DNA of 64,000 bases from Hippopus hippopus. Taxonomy: Eukaryota > Mollusca > Bivalvia > Cardiida > Cardiidae. The notes beneath the pieces were generated by a model that did not search any database, was not told the DNA's origin, and saw only the letters and a list, made by a program, of their open reading frames with translations. The DNA is taken from the NCBI GenBank assembly GCA_946811185.2, contig OX328113.1, positions 1,674,001 to 1,738,000 on the forward strand, in the 5' to 3' direction. Below, one piece after another: positions 10,336 to 20,580 of this stretch (the first letter of the stretch is position 1; each line of letters opens with the position of its first letter). Position numbers and translations under genes: made by a program.

Positions 10336-10650
10336 CAAATCCTCTTCCTCTTTCCCTCCTTCGAATTCCTTCCTCCTCATTCCCCTCCTCCTCTCTTCCT
10401 ATTCTTCCTCCTCATTCTCCTCTTTTACTGACCACCATCTCCATCTCCTCTCTGGACCATTGCTGTCTTCTGCTCTTCTGACCATCATCTCTTTCTCCTC
10501 TTCATCTTCACTTTCTGTACTAGTGGCTGTTGCAGCCGGCTACACTGACCACTGTCTCTATCTCCTATGCACCTCAATCCTATCTCCGCCTCCTCTTCTG
10601 ATAACTGTATCCACCTTATATCTCCTCTACTTATCAAAGTCATCTATCCC
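10336..10650. repeat. Pyrimidine-rich low-complexity tract
   Basis: Long runs of CTCCTCTTCCTC-type sequence. The overlapping open frames (Ser/Pro/Leu rich) are by-products of composition and have no motif. Confidence 0.7.
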
Positions 10651-10659
10651 CAAAACACG

Positions 10660-10925
10660 TCAGTGAAAACATGTATTTTTGCCAATTTGAAAGCACTTGC
10701 AGACGACAAAGAAAAGTTGACTCAAAAATTTGAATTTCTTTTAGAAATTGAAAGTATTTGCAGATGACAAATTGAAGTTGGCCCAAATGACAAAGTTTGT
10801 TAGGAGAGAAAACATTGTGAGAAAAGGAGAAAATGGTGGATATCAGCATTTTCTCCTTATTCCACAGTGTTTCTAGAGGCTTTCTTAGATTTGTTGTAAG
10901 TCAGCATTATGTGTAAAGAGTAAAA
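10660..10925 (+). mobile_element. Family P, copy with a duplicated left part
   Basis: AATTTGAAAGCACTTGCAGACGACAAAG occurs at 10683 (in two pieces) and again near 10747 before a single palindrome at ~10810-10870. A local duplication of the left half is the simplest reading. Confidence 0.6.
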
Positions 10926-11049
10926 AAAGACAGCCATGTTCTTAACTCTAAATTTTTACTTATCCTAAGTAACACTAGACAATGACTCCCTCAATCTCTC
11001 TCCAAAGTAAGCTAGAATGTTTATTTGTATAAACAGTAAGCATATCTTA

Positions 11050-11284
11050 TTCTCCTCCTCTACATTTCGGAGTCACTATCTCCACCAACTCTCTATATTT
11101 CGGAGTCACTATCTCCACCAACTCTCTATATTTCGGAGTCACTATCTCCACCAACACTGTACATTTCGGAGTCACTATCTCCACCTTCACTGTACATTTT
11201 GGAGTCACTATCTCCACCTTCTCTATATGTTTTGGAGTCAGTATCTCCACCTACTCTCCACATTTTGGAGTCATCTATCTCCAC
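11050..11284. repeat. 33-bp tandem repeat, about seven units
   Basis: Units of TTTCGGAGTCACTATCTCCA plus 13 more bases, nearly identical on the left and diverging to the right. Because 33 is a multiple of 3, frames stay open on both strands with 11-residue periodicity. There is no further evidence of translation. Confidence 0.8.
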
Positions 11285-11479
11285 CTATTCTGTAGATCTC
11301 AGAGTCAGGCTCATGGCATCTATGGCATAGTCTCTTGGCCTGAGACTGTGGTAGTTGTCAAGAACGGACTGTGAAGCCATCAGTATGTTCGGTGTGGCCA
11401 TTGGGTGTACCACAGGAAGATAAAGGAGTGTTGTCAGTTGCATACATGAAGACCTAGGGTTCTTTGATCCAAGAAGTAT
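11285..11479 (-). CDS. Candidate terminal exon of an unidentified gene
   Basis: On the minus strand, TGCACTTTTCTTTAG is followed by 64 open codons and TAG. The middle reads VVHPMATPNILMASQSVLDN and the end RPRDYAIDAMSLTLRSTE. The segment is noticeably richer in G+C than its surroundings, with balanced codon use, and other frames have stops. It begins in phase 0, so it does not continue the exon at 20931-21039, which leaves two bases. It may belong to a separate gene or an alternative 3' end. It was easy to miss because it contains no long ATG-initiated frame. Product unknown. Confidence 0.4.
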   Translation of the reverse strand: MLLGSKNPRSSCMQLTTLLYLPVVHPMATPNILMASQSVLDNYHSLRPRDYAIDAMSLTLRSTE

Positions 11480-11572
11480 CTAAAGAAAAGTGCAGAACTG
11501 CGGATTCCATCATGATTTATCCTAAGGCCTAACAAAATTAAAAAACAAAAAAAGGAAAAAAAAAAAAACAAA

Positions 11573-12860
11573 GGCATTTCAAAAACCTGCAAGTCCTGGT
11601 CAAAATGCAGATTCCATCATACCTTATCCTAATGTATTAAATTTTCTATTTCCTAGTAAATACTAGTACTTGATGAGTAAAGTTCTATATGATATACAAG
11701 CAAAAAAACAAGAGAAAAGAAGCAAAAAAAAATCTGTCTCTAAACTACAGAGACCTAACCCTACCCCCACTCAACAACCTTAACCTCTGCCTATTTACCA
11801 CCATCTCCTTATCTCCTTCTCCTCAACAAATCAAAGTTAACTATCCCTAAAACACATCAGTGAAAACATGCATTTTTGCCAAATTGAAAGCATTTGCTGA
11901 TGACAAAGTAATTTTGACTCAGAAAGTTAAATTTTTCTTGGAAAGTGTAGAAGACATACATGTTACATGCATTTTCTCCTTTTCACACAAAGTCATCAAA
12001 AAGATCCTGCCATCAATACCTTTCCTTTATGCCTAACAAAATAGGAAAAATAAAAAACTAAAGGCATTTCAAAAACCTGCAAGTCCTGGTCAAAATGCAG
12101 TTTCCATCATGCCTTATCCTAACACCTAACAAAATTGAAAAAAAATAAAGAGACCTCTCTACTTCCACTCAACAACCTTTACCTCTACCTCGTCTTTTTA
12201 CCACCATCTCCTTATCTCCTTCTCCTCAATGAATCAAAGTCAACTATCCCCAAAACACATCAGTGAAAACCTGCATTTTTACCAAATTGAAAGCACTTGC
12301 TGACGACAAAGTAATTTCGACTCAGAAATTTAAATTTCTCTTGGAAAGTGTAGAAGACATACATGTTACATGCATTTTCTCCTTTTCACACAAAGTTTTC
12401 AAAAAGGTCCTGCCATCAATACCTTTCCTTTATGCCTAACAAAATAGGAAAAATAAAAAAACTAGAGGCATTTCAAAAACCTGCAAGTCCTGGTCAAAAT
12501 GCAGTTTCCATCATGCCTTATCCTAACACCTAACAAAATTGAAAAAACTACAGAGACCTCTCTACTTCCACTCAACAACCTTTACCTCTACCTCGTCTTT
12601 TTACCACCATCTCCTTATCTCCTTCTCCTCAACAAATCAAAGTCAACTATCCCCAAAACACATCAGTGAAAACATGCATTTTTGCCAAATTGAAAGCATT
12701 TGCTGACGACAAAGTAATTTTGACTCAAAAATTTAAATTTCTCGTGGAAAGTGTAGAAAACATACATGTTACAAGCATTTTCTTCTTTTACCACAATGTT
12801 TTCACAAAGGTCCACTGATTAGGGTTGTTAAAACTCAGAATTGTGTGGTAAACAATTTAC
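11573..12860. repeat. About 403-bp tandem repeat, roughly 2.6 units, each containing a P core
   Basis: TACCACCATCTCCTTATCTC recurs at 11797, 12199 and 12602 (spacing 402 and 403). GCATTTCAAAAACCTGCAAG recurs at about 11573, 12065 and 12466. Each unit contains a P-like segment (CCAAATTGAAAGCATTTGCTGA ... TTTTCTCCTTTT, in pieces), so P elements were amplified with the array. Confidence 0.75.
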
Positions 12861-13033
12861 CTATTTCATTGGATAAGGCAAGAGAACACATTAGAGTAAA
12901 AAACTTTTGAAAACTTACAATGTTTGTTCATCAAGAACTTTTGAAAACTTGAACCATTTGCAATGTACTGCCATCTTTCAACTGATGAGATTCTGAAAAC
13001 TTACATCTGCAACTGACAAACTTTTGAAAACAT

Positions 13034-13879
13034 TTAGTAGTACACCCAGTCGCCATACCTATCAGGCCGACGGCTACGCCGACCACTGCGGGTGACTACC
13101 ACTGGCTCTGACTCAACAGCAGGTGAACAAGAACTCTGTTCAACAGAACAGAGTTCTAGTTCGCCTCCCTGACCAATGGAGAAAGAGTCTAAACACAGCT
13201 TAGCCTCTTCTCCATCAGCCAGGCCAACAAAATCCTCGCTAGTCTGCAAAGCGTCCAAGTCCAATGTCAGGGAGGACAATGAGGTATAACTTAGCTCGAC
13301 AGAGCTAATTTCTACCTCACAGCCTTCCTCTCCATCTCTGAAGAGCTCCTTCTCCATGTCATCCAACACCTCGGTCTCCCCACATGATGTAGAGCTGAAG
13401 GAATGGTCCATAGCGTCCCATTCCTCCATCTCCTCATCCTCTACCACTGACCAGAAGGAGGCAGAACCAAACTCATCAAAGCTCAGTTCTTCCTCCTCCT
13501 CAACGAAGGCAATCCTGAGGGCCTCAGTCGGTAAGCCATTCCACATCTCAGTTGATGTGGATATAAGACTGAGATCCATACAGATCTCATCCCCCATATC
13601 CACATCCTCCACCATGGAGAACAGGGAGGAACAGCTTAGCTCAAAAGAGCTAACCTCTTCCTCCAAGTCCTCCTCAGCATCGAAACAATCCCACGTCATG
13701 GAGTCCCCCGCAGTTCCTTTGTCGACCAATGTGCCTTCATCCATGGAGACGTCAACAGAGTCTCCATCACGGTCACCGAAGTCAGATGGGGTGGCTGTGT
13801 CAGCCTCCACCAACTTCTTCTGTGCCCATGACAGAAGATCAGCAGTATAACCAATCGCAGATACTATAAGTGCAACCAT
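13034..13879 (-). CDS. Acidic, serine-rich repeat protein of 281 aa (unknown function)
   Basis: The longest open frame in the window. The ATG at 13879 is preceded in frame by TAA (taa ttt aca ATG), and 40 bp further upstream is a strong acceptor (TTTCTTCTTTCTCTCTTCAG), so the CDS probably lies in one exon after a 5'UTR intron. The N-terminus is short and hydrophobic (MVALIVSAIGYTADLLSWAQ), possibly a membrane or signal segment. The rest is Asp/Glu/Ser-rich. About four diverged repeats have the pattern EEE-x-SSxELSxxSLxSxVEDxDM. The tail VVTRSGRRSRRPDRYGDWVYY (trimmed: TRSGRRSRRPDRYGDW) is basic, like the C-termini of some LTR-retrotransposon polyproteins; that similarity is only suggestive. 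No LTRs were seen. G+C content is above the flanks. Confidence 0.7.
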   Translation of the reverse strand: MVALIVSAIGYTADLLSWAQKKLVEADTATPSDFGDRDGDSVDVSMDEGTLVDKGTAGDSMTWDCFDAEEDLEEEVSSFELSCSSLFSMVEDVDMGDEICMDLSLISTSTEMWNGLPTEALRIAFVEEEEELSFDEFGSASFWSVVEDEEMEEWDAMDHSFSSTSCGETEVLDDMEKELFRDGEEGCEVEISSVELSYTSLSSLTLDLDALQTSEDFVGLADGEEAKLCLDSFSIGQGGELELCSVEQSSCSPAVESEPVVVTRSGRRSRRPDRYGDWVYY

Positions 13880-13904
13880 TGTAAATTATACTTAGCTTAA
13901 ATCT

Positions 13905-13960
13905 GGAATCCTCCTGTACCTGAAGAGAGAAAGAAGAAAAAGAAAATAAGAATTTTCATT
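13905..13960 (-). promoter_or_regulatory. Splice acceptor upstream of the 281-aa ORF
   Basis: The minus-strand polypyrimidine run TTTCTTCTTTCTCTCTTCAG ends at 13920 and implies a non-coding first exon further upstream. Confidence 0.5.
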
Positions 13961-13963
13961 AAC

Positions 13964-14080
13964 CCTAGTCATGCTGAAGCCAGATTTACTTGCTTATGCT
14001 GAGAGTATAGATCAAGATTGGACTAACAGACTGTGCAGTCTGATCTTGAATCTACAAAGTCTTGTTTTATGCCAGATGTA
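13964..14080 (+). mobile_element. Family Q, left part
   Basis: TTAACCCTAGTCATGCTGA, then a diverged hairpin around GACTGTGCAGTCTGATCTTG. The right half is missing. Confidence 0.6.
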
Positions 14081-14194
14081 CTGACAAAAGCAGCTTTGAA
14101 ATTCATCGTCTGCAGTTATAGGACCGAGGTTGTCCATTACATCAAAAACCATTTACACATTTTGAGCAGTCTGATCTTCATCTGCCCCATCAGA

Positions 14195-14495
14195 TTGATT
14201 GATTGTATGGTGTTTAACACAATTTCAATGATGTTTCAGTTATATCGCAGTGGCCAGTACACCTATCCATTCTTTCCTGGAATTTCACTTACCAATACTC
14301 TGCATAATATTCTTTTCAAGCCACTGGCTGCTTTCCCACATAACCATCACCAAAGCAATGGCCAACAGTGAGAGAGGAATGAATCCTGTTGCAATGACTT
14401 TTATCAGTCCCCGGAAAGAAATGGATGAGCTAGGGAGCAAACCAGCAACCCCGTTCTCAGGACCTGTATGCTACCAACTGAGCTACCAGGGCTTG
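14195..14495 (-). repeat. tRNA-headed SINE, type 1
   Basis: On the minus strand the head reads GCCCTGGTAGCTCAGTTGGT and GGTTTGCTCCC (A and B boxes). The 3' end is ACCATACAATCAATCAATC. The best-preserved head of this type in the window. Confidence 0.75.
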
Positions 14496-14810
14496 TATCT
14501 GCCCCATTAGAAAAGGTGTCAAAGATGTTTAATGGCAAAACAAAATAGTACTTTTTTCCTGCTCTTTTGCGTTTGTTTTTCAAACTAACAAACACTACAT
14601 ATATTTCCATTCTTTCACATATACAGCAATTCGCAACTGAATTGATGACAGCCTCTAGAAGTGTTGGGGGGGGGGGGGAAGGAAATTATTCACACCCATT
14701 CATTTTGACCTATGAATTTAAGAAAAATGAACCTCTACTTCTCAGACAAAGGGTCACAAGGACCCTAAATAATGTTTTAGAAGAAAATCCTGGGTAAGAT
14801 TTAAATGGTA
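14496..14810. other. Intron-like DNA with a poly-G tract
   Basis: A run of about 14 G near 14665-14679. No gene recognised. Confidence 0.5.
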
Positions 14811-15000
14811 TTAACCTTTAGGCTGCTAAACACGACTCACTGACCTATTGCAGGCAGTGTAGATCAAAATCAGACTGCACAGAACATGCAGTCTGATCTT
14901 GGATCTACACTGTCTGATACAGAGACATTTTTTCCCAAAAAATAAATTTGAAAATAGCATCAATCAGGTGTTTGATATCGGCTTGAAAGTTTAAATAAAT
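14811..15000 (+). mobile_element. Family Q element
   Basis: AACCTTTAGGCTGCTAAACAC...GTGTAGATCAAAATCAGACTG (in pieces), a good hairpin to TGCAGTCTGATCTTGGATCT, then the Q body ATCGGCTTGAAAGTTT. The right terminus is eroded. Confidence 0.7.
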
Positions 15001-15009
15001 CCATTATGG

Positions 15010-15712
15010 GACTAAGAAGAAATACCGATTAGAAAAGTATTTTCTCCTTTTTCCATGACATTTTTTAAGTCTTCTCCCTCAAGGTTATAAAATTTTCTTA
15101 TTAGTTTTCCAATTAGAGTGCCATGCACAATTTTAGTTGCTGTTTGAAACTTTGTAGTGTGGATAAAGATCAGACTGCATGATCTAGAGTTTCTGTCACA
15201 GATCATTGCTTTTAGTTATTTCATGAAAAATTTTGGATGGAACAGTTAAGCTGTCATTCTAGTCATTTGGCATTGGAGGGTATATACCTTAGCTCTATAT
15301 TAAACAGGTCTGAACTGGTCCATTTTCAAAGCATTTACAGACAAAAAACCAATGTTGCTCAAATGAACGAATTTGTCTGTGAAATGTTCGAAAACACTGT
15401 GGGAAAACAAAGTTACCAGCATATTCTCCTTTTCTCACAATGGCCTCTAAAGCTTTCTTTTTCAAGGTTGTGAAAACTCGGGATTTTGTTGTTATGCATG
15501 AACTCTATACCAAACAACAAAATTTTTGACTGATCCAATTTTTAAAGCATTTACAGACAAAAAAATTAAATGTGGCTAAAATGATGGAAGTTGTGAGTGA
15601 TAGGACAAAAAAACACTGGAAAAAGCAGAAAATGCGGGAAGCTTCCAACAATGTTTTCTAAAGCCTTCTCTGCCAGGGTTTTTAAAACTCAGGATTGTGT
15701 GGTAAAGGGTTA
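15010..15712. mobile_element. Three degenerate family P copies in a row
   Basis: A fragment at 15010-15110 (TATTTTCTCCTTTTTCC arm). A plus copy ~15300-15495 (AAAGCATTTACAGAC, ACACTGTGGGAAAAC ... TTCTCCTTTTCTCAC). A plus copy ~15505-15712 (CTATACCAAACAACAAAATT ... TGTGTGGTAAAGGGTTA) whose palindrome has lost most of its left arm. Confidence 0.6.
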
Positions 15713-16489
15713 CAGATAACTATCTAGTTTTTATGCTGTTAAGTCAGAACTTCTTATAAGATCTAATTTTCCTTCATATTCATACAAACTTGATCTCTAT
15801 ATTCAATACAAAGGTGAAATTTTTAAGATTTTAAATAACAGGAAAGTTGTTTCTCAATTATTGGTAACTCTAATTTTCATGACATCAGATATGACATCAT
15901 CATATATACAAGTTGGCTTCTTTACAAAAGAAGCCAAGAGAGGTCAGCATCAATGTTTTCAAATAGTTTATTGGCTTTTAATTTCAATATATTTTGGTAC
16001 ATGTACACAAACAAGTAAAAAAGCCGTCGCGGAAAAACCTCATATGCTTTACATGAAAGTCATTTGACCTTCTTGTTGCGTTTTCAAGTCGCATGATCTT
16101 GTCCCGCAGTCTTCTTTCTCTTTTTAAACGAAATTCTTATTTTTTCTTCTGCTTAGATTTATTTGCTTAATGAAAAATTACAATTATTTGAGATGTCATT
16201 TGCAGCCATGGCAAATTAATATAACAAATATTTTCTGAAATTCGTCATATAAAAATAAACCACGTCTATTTCCTGTTTCGGTTTTTTGATTTCGCTTTAT
16301 TTACAAAACCGTGATGAAACAGACTGTGTATCAGAACAATTTCGCAAGAAAAATAGATTTACACAGCAAATTCTGTGGCAGTCTGCCTTTTAAACTCACC
16401 ACTGTTGGAGAGGTCTAATGTGTGTCACTGATCATGTGACACTCTCACAGGTCTTCATGAAACTAGTGCACAAATGAAATATAGTAAAA
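15713..16489. other. Intron-like DNA, no gene seen
   Basis: GTGAGTTT after CAACAGTG near 16400 (minus) resembles a donor, but no open exon precedes it. A long stretch without family P, Q or SINE sequence. Confidence 0.45.
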
Positions 16490-16805
16490 TAAACTAGAGC
16501 TATCACTAAACGTGATTATACCCCCCACCAGCTCCTTGTCACAAAACAGAATGCAGAATGGTTTAGTACAAAAGTAAGAGTTGAAAAAAGTTCCACATCA
16601 AATCGGAACAGGGTCATGGAAATTGCACCTGTGCAATTTCGTACATATAGGAACACTGTGTGTAAATTTGAGTTAATTATCTGAAAAACTGTCGGGAGTA
16701 TTTCGCCGGACAAATTTGTGTCTACCGACAGACGGACAGACAGACAGCAATGGCGATCCCAGTATACTCCCCCTCCACTTTGTTGTGGGGGTTATACCAA
16801 AATTA
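16490..16805. repeat. Dispersed repeat with CAGACGGACAGACAGACAG-type end
   Basis: Begins near CTAGAGCTATCACTAAACG. It contains an inverted GAAATTGCACCTGTGCAATTTC (19-bp core TTGCACCTGTGCAA) and ends after GGACAGACAGACAG with CTTTGTTGTGGGGGTTATAC. The architecture matches a non-autonomous repeat; only one copy is in this window. Confidence 0.4.
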
Positions 16806-16839
16806 GAAGACCAAAAGCCTAATTCCCTTGTTGCAAACC

Positions 16840-17335
16840 AAGCATCCTTGCCTCATGGACAACTAGGCATTTTTCTGATGTATTTAATCCATAGTGCTTT
16901 TGTAAACCAACCATCCTTGCCTCATGGGCAGCTAGCCATTTACTGAGGTATTTTATCTTTATAGTGCTGTTGCAAATCGAGCATCCTTGCTTCATGGGTA
17001 GCAAGGCACTCTCCTGATGTATTTTTATCCTTAACTCTTTACCAAACAACAAAATTTTAGACTTGTCCAAATTGATAGCATTTGTAGATGGCAAAATAAA
17101 CGAGAATCAAAAATTGAAACTTGACTTTAGAAGGGTAGAAAACATTGTGAGAAAAGGAGAAAATGCTGGTTACCAGTATTTTCTCCTTTTCCCACAATGT
17201 TTTCAGAACGCCTCTTGTAAAAACTAGGGATTGTTTGGTAAAGGGTTAAAGTGCTACTGCAAAGTGAGCAAGCATCCTTGCCTCATGGACAGCAAGTCAC
17301 TCTCCTGACATAATTTTATCCTTATAGTGGTAAAT
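16840..17335. repeat. About 69-bp tandem array interrupted by a P insertion
   Basis: CATCCTTGCCTCATGGACA-like units near 16850, 16911, 16982 and 17272, each followed by CTGATGTATTTTATCCTTATAGTGCTNTTGCAAA (in pieces). A P element (17031-17249) sits inside one unit. Confidence 0.75.
17031..17249 (+). mobile_element. Family P element inside a tandem array
   Basis: A complete copy, TTAACTCTTTACCAAACAAC ... GTTTGGTAAAGGGTTAA. Removing one TTAA and the element leaves ATCCTTAAAGTGCTACTGC, matching the uninterrupted array units (ATCCTTATAGTGCTGTTGC). This demonstrates a TTAA target duplication. Confidence 0.9.
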
Positions 17336-17439
17336 AAATAAGATCGTTAAATAAATGAGATGGATGTTCTCAGTACTAAAGATGTTCCGTTTCAAAGCTT
17401 TTTTTGTTGTCAGAATACTGGCAAAGAAGCAAACTGTGT

Positions 17440-17720
17440 GAATCAAGCAACAGACATGTTCTGAGTGGTCTGATCCTGGTCTATACAGTCTGCATAAGTA
17501 ATTAAATTCTGGTTCAGCACTAGTGCACAATCATGCATTCCTACCTTAAAGGTTCAAGAGTGACCAAAAGTGAACAATAGGGAAGTCAAATGCCAATAAA
17601 TTTCAATCCTACCATTATAAAGTATGGAACTTAATGTGTATATGTTATTGTATGATCTGTCCAAGTGTTAGTCACTGACAGAAAAATGAATTTTGAACCT
17701 AGGTCAAAAGTCGCCAGGTT
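17440..17720. repeat. Q fragment and W fragment
   Basis: 17440-17510 carries TCTGATCCTGGTCTATACAG (Q hairpin remnant). 17540-17720 matches W (ACCATTATAAAGTATGGAAC, CTGACAGAAAAATGAATTTT). Confidence 0.5.
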
Positions 17721-17815
17721 AAAGCATATACAATGTACAATCTTTCACCATCTTTCAAGAACTTTGGTGAAAAGCCTTATGGATCAAGATATATGATATA
17801 AAATGTGATATATGA

Positions 17816-18074
17816 CGGTTGTGAAAACACAGGATTGTTTGGGGAAAAGTTAACTCTTTACCAAATGACAAAACTTCATACCTCCAAATTCAAAAACATT
17901 TGCAGACAACAATATAAACGAAACTCGAAACTTTGAATTTCTTTAGGGAAAGGTAGAAAACATTGCCGGTAAAAGAGAAAATGCTGGTTACCTGCATTTT
18001 CTCCTCTTCTGACAATGTTTTCAAAAGCTTTCTTTTCAGGGTCATCAAAGGTAGGTATTATGTGTTAGAGTTAA
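17816..18074 (+). mobile_element. Family P copy preceded by a P end fragment
   Basis: 17816-17853 is a lone P right end (GATTGTTTGGGGAAAAGTTAA). The complete copy 17850-18074 shares its TTAA and has a diverged palindrome (CATTGCCGGTAAAAGAG ... CTCCTCTTCTGACAATG). Confidence 0.75.
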
Positions 18075-18625
18075 AAGATCTTATAAAATGCTGTAATATG
18101 CTATCAAAACATATACATCTAATATGCTATGATATGCTATTATGATTTGCTATAAAATATAATATAAAATAAAAGGTGAAGTTTCATCTCTTCTTTAATA
18201 AAATATGAATACATTTCATGCAGGACAAGGGAACATCACAGTCCATAATCACCAACCATTTTTGATAACATTCTATGTCCAATTTTCAAGAATTTTCAAC
18301 ATTTGAAAGTAACACAAGTTCTGATTGGCCTTCCCAAATAGGTTAGCCAATCAGAACTGGCTTTACTTTCTAAATCAAGAATTAGACTAAGAAGAATGCT
18401 CAGCTTTTGAAGCCTTTGCAATGAGGGTCCTTCATGGATCAAAGGTACTGTGTAGGACTTACTGTCTCACCAATAGCAATGGATTTTTTGGGCAGGACAT
18501 TTAAGAGCCCAAACCTAGTACTTGTGACACCCAGGACATATACATGAATATGCAAACTTTTGCTGTAACATGACAGAAATAAAGTTTGCAGTGGTGTAAA
18601 AACACAATTCAATCTACATGCTTTT
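18075..18625. other. Intron-like DNA with a CCAAT hairpin and a SINE 2 fragment
   Basis: AGTTCTGATTGGC and GCCAATCAGAACT (18315-18357) form a 13-bp-arm inverted repeat containing opposed CCAAT boxes. 18430-18545 matches type 2 SINE (minus reading GTCCTGGGTGTCACAAGTAC), which explains an otherwise convincing open exon there. Confidence 0.5.
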
Positions 18626-18629
18626 CCAG

Positions 18630-19090
18630 TGAAAATCTTTTAGTTGAATGTGGGAAAAAGGATTGATTGATTTAATGTAATACTATATAGTGTTTAATGC
18701 CATTTTCAGCATAATTCCACTTATATCACAGCAGCAAGTGCACCTAAGAATGCTTTCCTGGAGTTTCTGTTACAAGAACTCCCAAGCCACTGGCTGCTTT
18801 CCCACATAAGATGATGACCAGTGGTGAGAGAGGAATGAATCCTGCTGCAATGGCAATCATCACTCCTAGTGAATAAGTTGACTGAGCTGAAGATTGTGCA
18901 GCAATCCCCCGTTCTAAAGTCCTGTACGCTACCCACTGCACTACTGGGGCTTGGCAAAGGAAAATGAAAAAAAGGCTGGGAACCAGCATTTTGTCCTGTC
19001 CTCAAGATGTTTTCTACCCTTTGACAAAAAATTGTCATCTGCAAGTACTTTCAATTTGGATCAGTCTAACTTTTATGGTCCGAGTTCACT
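18630..19090. mobile_element. Family P copy disrupted by a type 1 SINE (18663-18957)
   Basis: The P left arm GAATGTGGGAAAAAG stops at a SINE tail (GATTGATTGATTT). After the SINE head (GCCCCAGTAGTGCAGTGGGT on the minus strand) P resumes with GGCTGGGAACCAGC and CTGTCCTCAAGATGTTTTC. The SINE sits in or beside the palindrome. Confidence 0.65.
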
Positions 19091-19134
19091 GGCAATGGCA
19101 AGATGGCAACATTCAAAGATTTTCCGGAAGGTGT

Positions 19135-19519
19135 AGATAGACATTAGATTACATGGACAGTGCAGCCTGATCTTGAATCTAAATGATTCACTATCTCATA
19201 CTGAACTATCACCGAGCTTGTATTCAACTGCAGAAGATGAAAGCTACTATTTCTATGCCTCTAAAAGCTAAGAAACTAACTGAAATACATACAAAGAAAC
19301 TTGAAAACGTTTCCAAAACTATATTAGAAATCCAGAGTTTTAATGACGTTGATGAATAAGGCATTTGAAAACACTATGGTTACCAGCATTTTTTCTTTTT
19401 CCTTCATGTTTTCTACTCTGTCAAAGAACTTTAATATATATGTACCACTTTCAGATTTGTCATCTGCAGATGCTATCAGTTTGGAAGAGTCCCCAATTTG
19501 TTGTTTGCTACAGGGTTAA
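19135..19519. mobile_element. Q remnant and degenerate minus-oriented P
   Basis: 19135-19195 is a Q hairpin remnant (CAGTGCAGCCTGATCTTGAA). 19359-19519 is an eroded P with TATGGTTACCAGCATTTTTT and the terminal TACAGGGTTAA. Confidence 0.55.
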
Positions 19520-19565
19520 CCTTTGTGGTGCTTAATATATGAAGTGGTCATTCTCAGTAAGTACT

Positions 19566-20562
19566 TACTCTTTATCCCAAACAACAACATTTTAGACAGG
19601 TCCAAATTCAAAGAATTTACAGAAGACAAAATAAATGTGACTCAAAAACTTGAAATTTGCTTTTGAAAAGGTAGAAAAGAATTGTGAGAAAAGGAGAAAA
19701 TGCTGGTTACGAGATTTTTTCTCCTTTACCCACGATATTGTAAAAAGGCTTGTTCCTTAGGGTTGTTGAAAGATGGGATTGTGTGGTTAAAAATGCAGAC
19801 ATTGCAATTTCAGGGTTGTTTTTGTCAGAGTATCCGACAAAGTAGTGGACAGTGAAGATCTAAGATCAAACTGCATGCTCTGTACAGTCTGATCTTGATC
19901 TACACTGTCCACATAGTAATTAACTCCAAGTTTAGCAACAGTTACAAATAGTTCAGACTCTTGCACAACTTCTATAGATTCATATAGGATTTTATCCATA
20001 TTATATCACACCTTTCCATAAGTAATTTTAAATGATAATTTCTAGAAGATTTGGAAAAGATAAAAGACCTATTTCTGTCCAATTATATCAGTGAATAACC
20101 ACATACTGAATTATTAATTGTAATATGCAATAAGCATACTGTCAAACCAATATCCAATGAAAAAGAAAAAGATAAAAAAAACCCAGGATTTTTCCACATA
20201 AAAATATAAAAGTTTCAATCCTTAACCACAAAATTTAGATTTTTAACAACCCTGCAAAACAGGGCTTTTGAAAATATTCTGGGAAAAGGAGAAAAATGCT
20301 GGCAAGCAGCACAATGTTTCTGACCCTTTTAACCAAAAGTAGCATCATTGCACCATATTAAATCTTTACCAAACGACTAAATTTTCACTTGACTGACTTG
20401 AAAACATTTTCCGACGACAAATTGAATGTAGCTCAAATGGTGATTTCTGTCTTCAAAAGAGTAGAAAACCTTGTTGGAATTAAAAAAATGCTTCATTCCC
20501 ACAATGTTTTCAAAAGCTAAATCTTTCAGCTATAATTCAGGATTGTGTGATAAAGAGTCAAG
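19566..20562. mobile_element. P-rich block: P+, Q, P-, P+
   Basis: P copies at 19566-19788 (TTATCCCAAACAACAACATT start), 20222-20340 (minus, eroded) and 20358-20562 (plus, palindrome left arm mostly lost). Q hairpin at 19835-19935 (CAAACTGCATGCTCTGTACA centre). The 19940-20220 interval holds nothing recognised. Confidence 0.65.
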
Positions 20563-20580
20563 TGATCCTCTGGAAATGCT

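Noticed and set aside
10292..10666. 124-codon ORF
   Set aside because: Lies wholly in a pyrimidine-rich low-complexity tract.
13356..13850. 164-codon plus-strand ORF
   Set aside because: Antisense shadow of the 281-aa acidic protein.
18463..18562. A 100-bp minus-strand 'exon' (KSLHIHVYVLGVTS...) with good splice sites, in phase with 20931-21039
   Set aside because: The core matches type 2 SINE sequence at 29240-29300 and 45640-45745, so the open frame is repeat-derived; the phase match is a one-in-three coincidence.
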